A DNA stretch of 6,606 bases from Hyphomicrobiales bacterium (lineage in GTDB: Bacteria; Pseudomonadota; Alphaproteobacteria; Rhizobiales; S144-23). Numbering within the stretch: position 1 is the stretch's first letter; every line of letters starts with the position of its first letter. A program made the translations under genes and the position numbers. The stretch is taken from the NCBI GenBank assembly GCA_015494375.1, contig WGBL01000242.1, positions 1 through 6,606 on the forward strand. The letters run 5' to 3'. Positions 1-5,001 of this stretch are shown piece by piece. The notes under the pieces were generated by a model. It was not told where the DNA came from, did not search any database, and was given only the letters and a program-made list of their open reading frames with translations.

Positions 1-154
1 ATTGACTGGTTGCAATTCCCCAGCGCTTGATCCGGGCTCTTTTTTTGTCGAGCACTTTGTCGCCATTGTGACGGCGCGGGCGCGACAGCAGAAAAACTGC
101 CGAGACTTGGGGGCAAGAATTGGCTTGGCTGTGTGGACGAAGGCCTGGGCGGGG

Positions 155-1105
155 TCAGGTGCTGCGGGCGGCGAGGCTCACGCCCGATACGATCAGCACC
201 AGGCCAATGATGTGAAACAGGTGCAGCGCCTCGCCGAGCAGGCCAATCGCCATCCCGGCCCCGAAGAGTGGCACCAGATGGAGGAAAACACCGGCGCGAT
301 TGGCGCCGATGAGCTCGACGCCACGGTTGTAGAAGTTGTAGGACAGGAGACTGGGGAAGATCGCCACATAAAGGACGGCCAGCACGGTCTCGAGATCGAC
401 AACGAGGCGTGCGCCCATCATGCGCTCGGCGAGAAAGAGCGGGAAATTGGTGAGCGCGGCCACGACTGCCGTAACCGCGGCGAAGCTCAGCCAATGGATG
501 GCCGGGCGCTTGCGCAGGAGAGCGGAATAAACGGCCCACAGCACAAAGGCCGCAAGAACGAGCAGGTCGCCAATGTTGGGCCTGAGCGCCATGAGCGTTG
601 CAAGGTCGCCGCGGGCGACGACGACGAGCACGCCGGGCAACGAGATGGCAATGCCCACGGCCTGGCGCCAGCTCACCCGCTCGGCAAAGAGAATATACGA
701 CGCGATGACGATGAGCACAGGGCCCGCCGACTGCAGGACGAGGCCGTTGATGGCGGTCGTGTAATTGAGCCCCAAGTAGGTCATGACGTTGAACAGCGAA
801 GGGCCGGTGATCGCCAGCACGAGCAGAATCCGCCAATGGCTCCGCACGAGCGGCCAATCGCGTGCAAGATGACGCCAGGCGATGGGCAGCAGGATGAGGC
901 TCGCAATGCTCCAGCGCAGCCAGGCGAGCGCCGCAGGCGGGATATGGCCGACCACCGCCCGCCCGACGATGAAATTGCCGGCCCAGAACAGGGGTGTGAG
1001 CGTCAAGAGCAGATAGGCGTTGGAGAAGAAGCCGCGCCAAGCACGCCCGATCGCGCCGACGGTGGACGTGTGAGCATTATGGGGGCTGTCGTCAAGCTGT
1101 TGCAT
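155..1105 (-). CDS. EamA/DMT-family inner-membrane transporter
   Basis: This 316-residue polytopic membrane protein belongs to the drug/metabolite transporter superfamily (two EamA domains, ten helices expected). The substrate cannot be told from sequence; family members export amino acids, metabolites or drugs. The first EamA repeat spans about residues 31-163 (WAGNFIVGRAV near residue 41, then PPAALAWLRW), and the second about 179-312, ending in the typical GEALHLFHIIGLVLIVSGV. The length is normal for the family. I chose the ATG at 1105. An in-frame TTG at 1147 would add 14 residues, but those codons contain the purine-rich stretch GAGGGGGGGAGA directly before the ATG, which reads as a ribosome binding site. 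The gene lies 93 bp downstream of the transglycosylase on the same strand. No clear promoter of its own or terminator is seen, so co-transcription is possible. The family call is secure; the role is unknown. Confidence 0.93.
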   Translation of the reverse strand: MQQLDDSPHNAHTSTVGAIGRAWRGFFSNAYLLLTLTPLFWAGNFIVGRAVVGHIPPAALAWLRWSIASLILLPIAWRHLARDWPLVRSHWRILLVLAITGPSLFNVMTYLGLNYTTAINGLVLQSAGPVLIVIASYILFAERVSWRQAVGIAISLPGVLVVVARGDLATLMALRPNIGDLLVLAAFVLWAVYSALLRKRPAIHWLSFAAVTAVVAALTNFPLFLAERMMGARLVVDLETVLAVLYVAIFPSLLSYNFYNRGVELIGANRAGVFLHLVPLFGAGMAIGLLGEALHLFHIIGLVLIVSGVSLAARST

Positions 1106-1117
1106 TCTCCCCCCCTC
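1106..1117 (-). promoter_or_regulatory. Ribosome binding site fixing the transporter start
   Basis: On the minus strand GAGGGGGGGAGA ends immediately before the ATG at 1105, with GAGG about 8 nt from the start codon. It argues against the upstream in-frame TTG at 1147, which has no purine-rich stretch before it. Confidence 0.6.
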
Positions 1118-1157
1118 GCGTCTCGCGCTCCCTCCGTCTTCCGTCAAGGAAGCCGCA

Positions 1158-1177
1158 GGAATGCCGAGGAATGCCGA
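1158..1177. repeat. Two tandem 10-bp repeats in spacer
   Basis: GGAATGCCGA occurs twice head to tail (1158-1167 and 1168-1177), flanked on both sides by GCA. It lies in the 93-bp spacer between the transglycosylase stop and the transporter start. The 10-bp period puts both copies on the same face of the helix. No function is known; it may be a simple slippage duplication. Confidence 0.7.
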
Positions 1178-1198
1178 GCAACTAGCGACGGGGTCTGG

Positions 1199-2467
1199 CT
1201 AGCGACCGCGCCTCAGGCGGGCGATGAGCTCGGGCGTTGGATAGGAGTCGGCGGGCAGGCCATAGTGGAGCTGCGCACGCTTGACGGCGGCGCGCGTTTG
1301 GCGGCCCAGCTTGCCGTCCACCTCGCCCGCAGCGAAGCCGCGCCGATTGAGCAGCGACTGCAAAACGCGCGTCTCCTTGTAGCCGAAGGCCGGCAGGCTC
1401 CGGGCGCGACCGAGCCGCATGGCGGGCGCGCCTGCGAGCCGGGCCGCATAGTAGGCGGCCGTGGTCGAATAATTGAGTGAGTTGTTCCACTCGAGGTAGA
1501 CGAGGAAATTAGGGTAGGCGAGGAAGGCAGGCCCAAAACGGCCCATGGGCAGGAGCAGTGAAGCGGGAAGACTATCGCCTGGCAAGCTCTGCCCGTTCGC
1601 GCGTCGGACGCCGAGCCGCGCCCAGTAGCGCCGCGGGTGCTGGATCGCGATGTCGGCCTCCTTCCAGGGCAGTTGCGATGGAATGCGCACCTCCTCGAGC
1701 CAAGGCTCACCGCGCCGCCAGCCGATCGCCTTGAGATAGGCGGCCGTTGAGGCGAGCACGTCGGGCACACTCTTCAAGAGATTGCGCCGGCCGTCGCCAT
1801 CGAAGTCGACGGCATGGTTGAGATAATGCTCGGGCAGGAACTGCGTCTGGCCGAGCTCGCCTGCCCAGGAGCCGATCATCTCTGCCGGTCGCAGATCGCC
1901 GCGATCGATGATCTTGAGGGCGGCAAGCAGTTGCGGGCGAAAGAGCTCGGGGCGCCGGCAATCGTAGGCGAGTGTGGCGAGCGCGGTCAGCGACTTGTCC
2001 TTGCCGCTGTTGGCGCCGAAATCGCTCTCGAGCCCCCAGAAGGCGACAATGACGGGTGCCGGCACGCCATAGCGGCGCTCGATACGGGCGAAGGTGCGGG
2101 CGTACTTGCGAATGAGCTTGCGGCCACGAACGATGCGGTATTTGGGAATGAGGCGCTTTGCGAACTGGAGAAAGCTGAGGGCGAAGATCCGCTGACCGCG
2201 GTCGATGGCGACAATGCGGCGGCTGTATTTGAGATAGGGCTTTGCGGCGCGCAGTGTGCGCTCTGAGACGCCCGCGCGCCGCGCCTCGGCGAGAAAGCCG
2301 CTGAGCCAGGCGGCGAACGATTGTGTGTTGCGGCAGTTGCGCGCGGGGGCGGCCACCGCCTCCGCCGATGCCAGACCAATGCCCAGTCCAATCCAAAGTG
2401 TCAGTGCCGTGCCCACCGCCAGAAGACGCCACCTCGGGGCGTCGGCGCCCGCTCTCCTCACCATCAT
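1199..2467 (-). CDS. Secreted lytic murein transglycosylase (MltB type) with peptidoglycan-binding domain
   Basis: This enzyme cleaves the MurNAc-GlcNAc bond of peptidoglycan in the periplasm, forming 1,6-anhydro-MurNAc ends, and serves wall turnover. The 422-residue protein starts with a signal peptide (basic n-region, hydrophobic residues about 15-33, likely cut after ASA at 35 or in AVAA near 40). There is no lipobox, so it is probably soluble rather than a lipoprotein like MltB. The SLT_2 catalytic domain spans about 45-345. The catalytic acid is Glu147 in FWGLESDFG. GSWAGELGQTQFLP (199-212) lines the active site and DFDGDGRRN (221-229) resembles the calcium-binding loop of MltB. A PG_binding_1 domain covers about 362-420 (LLNRRGFAAGEVDGKLGRQTRAAV, split by the usual turns). 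Cys45 and Cys170 could form a disulfide. The ATG at 2467 has AGGAG seven bases upstream. Divergent from purA. It fits the family often annotated MltB_2. Confidence 0.95.
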   Translation of the reverse strand: MMVRRAGADAPRWRLLAVGTALTLWIGLGIGLASAEAVAAPARNCRNTQSFAAWLSGFLAEARRAGVSERTLRAAKPYLKYSRRIVAIDRGQRIFALSFLQFAKRLIPKYRIVRGRKLIRKYARTFARIERRYGVPAPVIVAFWGLESDFGANSGKDKSLTALATLAYDCRRPELFRPQLLAALKIIDRGDLRPAEMIGSWAGELGQTQFLPEHYLNHAVDFDGDGRRNLLKSVPDVLASTAAYLKAIGWRRGEPWLEEVRIPSQLPWKEADIAIQHPRRYWARLGVRRANGQSLPGDSLPASLLLPMGRFGPAFLAYPNFLVYLEWNNSLNYSTTAAYYAARLAGAPAMRLGRARSLPAFGYKETRVLQSLLNRRGFAAGEVDGKLGRQTRAAVKRAQLHYGLPADSYPTPELIARLRRGR

Positions 2468-2474
2468 GCCGTCG

Positions 2475-2479
2475 CTCCT
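2475..2479 (-). promoter_or_regulatory. Shine-Dalgarno of the lytic transglycosylase gene
   Basis: AGGAG on the minus strand, seven bases before the ATG at 2467, decides the start. A second ATG follows directly at 2464 but is less well spaced. Upstream, a TTGTCA with a CGCTAT 17 bp later (minus strand, about 2525-2553) is only a weak promoter candidate. Confidence 0.75.
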
Positions 2480-2637
2480 GTCCGGATGCCGTCATTCCCA
2501 TCAGGTCGGCCATCAAAATTCGATAGCGCAAGTGGCTGGTCACTCTGACAAAATCCTGTGGCCGGTCAAGGGCAACACGCAAATGGGATAGTGCCCCCCA
2601 ACATTCGAACTAAGGCACTTCGGGCAATCGTGACGCG

Positions 2638-2667
2638 TTGACAGGCTTGCATGGAGGCCAGCTATAT
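2638..2667 (+). promoter_or_regulatory. Sigma-70 promoter of purA
   Basis: A perfect -35 hexamer TTGACA (2638-2643) is followed by CTATAT (2662-2667, spacing 18) or GCTATA (2661-2666, spacing 17). Rhizobial housekeeping promoters favour CTTGAC and CTATAT, so this is a strong match. Transcription would begin around 2674-2677, leaving a leader of about 130 nt before purA. The TTG inside the -35 box is in frame with purA and could be mistaken for its start codon. Confidence 0.7.
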
Positions 2668-2697
2668 GCGGGCGGGATGGCCGCGCGCGAGGTGCTG

Positions 2698-2717
2698 GCA
2701 ACGGGCGCCCCCGTTGC
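2698..2717 (+). promoter_or_regulatory. Hairpin in purA leader
   Basis: GCAACGGG (2698-2705) and CCCGTTGC (2710-2717) are perfectly complementary over 8 bp around a four-base loop, CGCC. It lies just after the expected transcription start. No T-run follows, so it is not an intrinsic terminator. It may protect the 5' end or affect translation; its role is unknown. Confidence 0.55.
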
Positions 2718-2773
2718 AGGAGCGGGGGCCGCCGTTGCGGGAGCGGGCGCCGCCGTTGCGGGAGCGGGCGCCG
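2711..2773 (+). repeat. Three tandem 21-bp repeats in purA leader
   Basis: Units run 2711-2731, 2732-2752 and 2753-2773, each beginning CCGTTGC and containing GGAGCGGG followed by GCCG. Units 2 and 3 are identical; unit 1 differs at two positions. A decayed fourth unit (2774-2788, ACATTGGGGGAGGGG) leads into the real ribosome binding site AGGAG at 2794-2798. The period is a whole number of codons, so the purA frame stays open and would encode Val-Ala-Gly-Ala-Gly-Ala-Ala repeats. Each unit carries a GGAG core resembling a Shine-Dalgarno sequence. Confidence 0.9.
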
Positions 2774-2805
2774 ACATTGGGGGAGGGGCAAACAGGAGAG
2801 AGCAC

Positions 2806-4098
2806 ATGGCCAATGTCGTTGTCGTCGGATCGCAATGGGGCGATGAGGGAAAAGGCAAGATCGTCGACTGGCTGTCGGATCGCGCCGATGTGGTGGTGCG
2901 CTTCCAAGGCGGGCACAACGCCGGCCACACGCTGGTGATCGACGGCAAGACCTACAAGCTCTCGCTGCTCCCGTCGGGTGTTGTGCGGCCCGGCAAGCTC
3001 GCGGTCATCGGCAATGGCGTCGTCATCGACCCCTGGGCGCTGGCGGAGGAGATCGCAAGCCTCGAGGCCCAGGGCGTTGCCATCGGCCGTGACAATCTGC
3101 GGATCGCCGAGAACGCCACCCTCATCTTGCCGCTCCATCGCGAGCTCGACGGCTTGCGCGAGGCGGCCGCAGGCGCCGGACGTATCGGCACCACCAAGCG
3201 CGGCATCGGCCCGGCCTACGAGGACAAGGTGGGCCGCCGCGCCATCCGCGTGCAAGACCTCAAGAACCTGCAAAGCCTCGAAGCAAAAGTCGCCCGCATC
3301 CTCACACACCACAATGCGCTCCGCCGCGGTCTCGGCGAGCCCGAGATCTCCGCCGACGAGCTCTTTGGCGCGCTCAAGGAGATCGCCCCCAGAATTCTTC
3401 CCTATATGGATACGGTTTGGAAGCTCCTCGATGGCGAGCGGCGGCGCGGCCGTCGCATCCTGTTCGAGGGCGCGCAAGGGGCGCTTCTCGACATCGACCA
3501 CGGCACCTATCCCTTTGTCACGTCGTCAAACACCGTCGCCGCCCAGGCCGCAACGGGCTCAGGCCTCGGGCCGCGGGCCATCGACTATGTGCTCGGTATC
3601 ACCAAGGCCTACACCACCCGCGTCGGCAAAGGGCCGTTTCCGACCGAGCTTCATGACGCAATCGGCGAGCGGCTCGGCGAGCGTGGCCGCGAGTTCGGCA
3701 CCGTCACCGGCCGCAAGCGCCGCTGTGGCTGGTTCGACGCTTGCCTCGTGCGCCAGACCATCAAGGTCGCCGGCATCACCGGCATTGCGCTCACCAAGCT
3801 CGACGTCCTCGATGGCTTTGAGGAGCTCAAAGTCTGTGTCGGCTATCGCCTCGATGGCGCCGAGATCGACCACCTGCCCGCGGGCGAAGGGGCGCAACAG
3901 CGCGTCGAGCCCATCTATGAAACCATGCCCGGCTGGTCGCAATCGACGGCCGGTGCGCGCTCATGGGCGGAGCTGCCCGCCCAATGCATCAAGTATGTGC
4001 GCCGCCTCGAGGAGCTGATCGAGGCGCCCGTGGCGATGCTCTCCACAAGCCCCGAGCGCGACGACACCATCCTTGTCCACGACCCCTTCGAGGACTGA
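2806..4098 (+). CDS. purA: Adenylosuccinate synthetase
   Basis: PurA joins IMP and aspartate using GTP to make adenylosuccinate, the first committed step from IMP to AMP, in the cytosol. The 430-residue protein has the family's normal length (about 430). The N-terminal loop GSQWGDEGKGKIVDW carries the catalytic base Asp13; GGHNAGHT carries the acid His41. The IMP-binding IGTTKRGIGPAY is at 127-138, GAQG at 222-225, SSNT at 240-243, TRVGKGPFPTE at 271-281 and TGRKRRCGWFD at 301-311. TKLDVLDG (330-337) and the C-terminal STSPERDD form the guanine-nucleotide site. The start at 2806 is set by AGGAG seven bases upstream and by the canonical first residues MANVVVVGSQWG. The frame stays open upstream to a TTG at 2638, but that TTG is part of the -35 box. 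Transcribed away from the transglycosylase gene. No clear terminator follows. Confidence 0.99.
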   Translation: MANVVVVGSQWGDEGKGKIVDWLSDRADVVVRFQGGHNAGHTLVIDGKTYKLSLLPSGVVRPGKLAVIGNGVVIDPWALAEEIASLEAQGVAIGRDNLRIAENATLILPLHRELDGLREAAAGAGRIGTTKRGIGPAYEDKVGRRAIRVQDLKNLQSLEAKVARILTHHNALRRGLGEPEISADELFGALKEIAPRILPYMDTVWKLLDGERRRGRRILFEGAQGALLDIDHGTYPFVTSSNTVAAQAATGSGLGPRAIDYVLGITKAYTTRVGKGPFPTELHDAIGERLGERGREFGTVTGRKRRCGWFDACLVRQTIKVAGITGIALTKLDVLDGFEELKVCVGYRLDGAEIDHLPAGEGAQQRVEPIYETMPGWSQSTAGARSWAELPAQCIKYVRRLEELIEAPVAMLSTSPERDDTILVHDPFED

Positions 4099-4338
4099 GC
4101 GTCCGCCAAAGATAAACGATAAGGGCTGAGGGGACGGTGAAGGTTGAGGGGGCGCTCTGCCAGGCCCGCCCGGCCTTCCGGCCTTCGCTCCCGCCACACG
4201 GAGCTGGTAGGGGGCGGCGCGGAGCGTTGGGCCTCGCACACCCGGCCTCCGCTCCCACGGGGCCTCACGAGCCCGCCCGCGCGCAGGCCGCCGCTGCCCT
4301 TGCTCGAAATCTTTTGAACGCATGGCTGCGCCCATCAC
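4099..4338. other. Non-coding spacer downstream of purA
   Basis: No convincing gene is seen on either strand: open frames here are Arg/Pro/Ala-rich, lack good ribosome binding sites or are shadows of the purA end. The stretch is very GC-rich and contains the inverted-repeat set at 4180-4256. No intrinsic terminator with a T-run follows purA. Confidence 0.6.
4180..4256. repeat. REP-like set of three GC-rich inverted repeats
   Basis: GGCCTTCGCTCCC (4180-4192, copy A) and GGCCTCCGCTCCC (4244-4256, copy B) are direct repeats matching at 12 of 13 bases. Between them GGAGCGTTGGGCC (4221-4233) is their inverted counterpart. It can pair with A (loop about 29 nt between inner arms) or with B (inner loop 4234-4243), but not both. 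The arrangement recalls repetitive extragenic palindromes, or mutually exclusive RNA hairpins. An 8-bp tandem repeat CGGCCTTC sits at 4171-4186. Chance pairing in GC-rich DNA cannot be excluded. Confidence 0.45.
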
Positions 4339-4369
4339 TTGACTCCGTACCAATATACGGGGGTTAAGT
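4339..4369 (+). promoter_or_regulatory. MerR-family metal-responsive promoter/operator
   Basis: The -35 TTGACT (4339-4344) and -10 TTAAGT (4364-4369) are 19 bp apart, the overlong spacing typical of MerR-family targets, where the regulator untwists DNA to allow initiation. The spacer CCGTACCAATATACGGGGG carries a dyad, CCGTA (4345-4349) and TACGG (4356-4360). Recalled Tn501/Tn21 mer promoters have the same -35, CCGTAC and TACGG at the same spacer positions. With a one-base bulge the symmetry extends to ACTTGAC and GTTAAGT. Transcription would start near 4376. No merR gene is in the window, so the regulator must act from elsewhere. Other MerR relatives (CueR, ZntR, PbrR, CadR types) are possible. 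Confidence 0.75.
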
Positions 4370-4403
4370 GGAGTGGATGGAGCCCGCGCCTCGCCCCCGC
4401 CTT

Positions 4404-4430
4404 TGTCATGGCATCGATGCTCCGATGACA
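4404..4430 (+). promoter_or_regulatory. Nested palindrome in leader
   Basis: TGTCAT (4404-4409) and ATGACA (4425-4430) are inverted arms enclosing the perfect 10-bp palindrome GCATCGATGC (4411-4420). It lies about 30 nt downstream of the predicted transcription start. It could be a second operator for a dimeric regulator or an RNA hairpin. No known operator is recognised. Confidence 0.45.
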
Positions 4431-4546
4431 GGTGAAGGGTAAGAGGTAGCACATGGCCAGCACGGCCATCATGGCCGGTCGGATGACGCCTGAGCGCTCG
4501 GGCAAGCCTTCGAATGAGCGATCCTGTAAGCGATCAGAACCGAATG

Positions 4547-4580
4547 GGAGTGATCAGGAGCGATTAGGAGTGAAAGGAGT
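4547..4580 (+). repeat. GGAG tandem repeats before the HMA gene
   Basis: GGAGTGATCA, GGAGCGATTA, GGAGTGAAA and GGAGT follow one another with a 9-10 nt period (4547, 4557, 4567, 4576). The last one, within AAAGGAGT, is the well-placed ribosome binding site nine bases before the ATG at 4589. The others are spare Shine-Dalgarno-like cores that might hold ribosomes in standby, or may simply be slippage products. Confidence 0.75.
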
Positions 4581-4588
4581 ACAGCAAT

Positions 4589-4927
4589 ATGATGAGCCTA
4601 TCCAAAATCACCCGATGCAAATCGCGCAACCGCACCGGCATCGTCCCCGCGGTGGTGCTCGCCATCGTCCTTGGCATGCTCACGGTGCCAGCAGCCTTGG
4701 CGGGCCAGGTTTATAAGCTCAGGGTCGATGGGCTCGCTTGTCCGTTCTGCGCCTATGGTATTGAGAAAAAGCTCAAGGCCGTGCCCGGCGTCGCCAGCCT
4801 CAAGTTCCAAATCAACAAGGGGCTCGTGGTGGTGACCATGAAGGACGGCGCCACACTCAGCCGCCAGCAGGCGCAACAGATCGTGAGAGACGCGGGCTTT
4901 GCGCTCCGCGGCTTCACGCGTGGTTGA
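4589..4927 (+). CDS. Periplasmic HMA-domain metal-binding protein (MerP-like fold)
   Basis: This 112-residue protein has a signal peptide (residues 1-38, hydrophobic core 18-37, cut after ALA before GQVYKL), giving a mature domain of about 74 residues. The mature part is one HMA ferredoxin-like domain. The usual GMTCxxC loop is replaced by GLACPFCAYG with Cys51 and Cys54, and helix 1 is GIEKKLKAVPGV. Family members bind soft or thiophilic metals such as Cu(I), Hg(II) or Zn(II) through the two cysteines; MerP delivers Hg(II) to an inner-membrane transporter. Here the metal is not known, and Pro-Phe between the cysteines differs from both MerP (CAAC) and Cu chaperones. The start has AAAGGAGT nine bases upstream; a second ATG follows immediately. 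It lies downstream of a MerR-type promoter and upstream of an outer-membrane protein gene. No MerT or P-type ATPase is adjacent. Confidence 0.92.
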   Translation: MMSLSKITRCKSRNRTGIVPAVVLAIVLGMLTVPAALAGQVYKLRVDGLACPFCAYGIEKKLKAVPGVASLKFQINKGLVVVTMKDGATLSRQQAQQIVRDAGFALRGFTRG

Positions 4928-4941
4928 GCCCGAACGCGCGG

Positions 4942-4979
4942 TTGGGTCCTACTCGGTTAGTTGAGTCCTACTCGGTTAG
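4942..4979 (+). repeat. 19-bp tandem duplication between HMA and barrel genes
   Basis: TTGGGTCCTACTCGGTTAG (4942-4960) is followed directly by TTGAGTCCTACTCGGTTAG (4961-4979), 18 of 19 identical. It lies in the 74-bp spacer between the HMA stop and the next start. The near identity suggests a recent duplication. Confidence 0.9.
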
Positions 4980-5001
4980 AGGAATGGAGAGGGGGCGTTC
5001 G

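Larger units (their letters stand above)
4370..4588 (+). other. Long 5' leader of the metal-protein operon
   Basis: About 210 nt separate the predicted start of transcription from the HMA gene. The leader holds a palindrome (4404-4430), an ATG at 4453 with AGAGG six bases upstream, and a GGAG repeat run (4547-4580). The ATG opens an 87-codon hydrophilic frame that overlaps the HMA start in another phase and ends at 4716. Its product resembles nothing I know, and I do not call it a gene. AGCGATC also occurs twice, 13 bp apart (4517-4523 and 4530-4536). Confidence 0.5.

Noticed and set aside
88..100. GCAGAAAAACTGC as a terminator for the transporter gene
   Set aside because: The stem is only four base pairs and no T-run follows in the transcribed direction.
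2..1480. 492-codon open frame on the plus strand
   Set aside because: It lies antisense to the transporter and transglycosylase genes, starts at a TTG at the window edge, and its product is a hydrophilic Arg/Glu/Gly/His-rich sequence without domain features. Long antisense frames are expected opposite GC-rich genes.
1707..2582. 291-codon minus-strand frame overlapping the transglycosylase
   Set aside because: It overlaps a well-supported gene on the same strand in another phase, and its product is Arg/Ala/His-rich with no recognisable fold.
2711..2773. Tandem repeats as a CRISPR array
   Set aside because: The units abut with no spacers.
2662..3501. 279-codon minus-strand frame opposite purA
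   Set aside because: Antisense to purA, with no ribosome binding site or known domains; its C-terminus is just the reverse reading of the 21-bp repeats.
2978..4018. 346-codon plus-strand frame inside purA
   Set aside because: Its Ser/Arg/Pro/Ala-rich product is the usual out-of-phase reading of a GC-rich gene.
3915..4268. Minus-strand frame as a possible divergent merR gene next to the operator
   Set aside because: The product has no helix-turn-helix or MerR-like signature, overlaps the purA end, and is Arg/Pro/Ser-rich.
4137..4367. 76-codon plus-strand frame after purA
   Set aside because: No ribosome binding site, low-complexity product, and it runs through the MerR-type promoter and its dyad.
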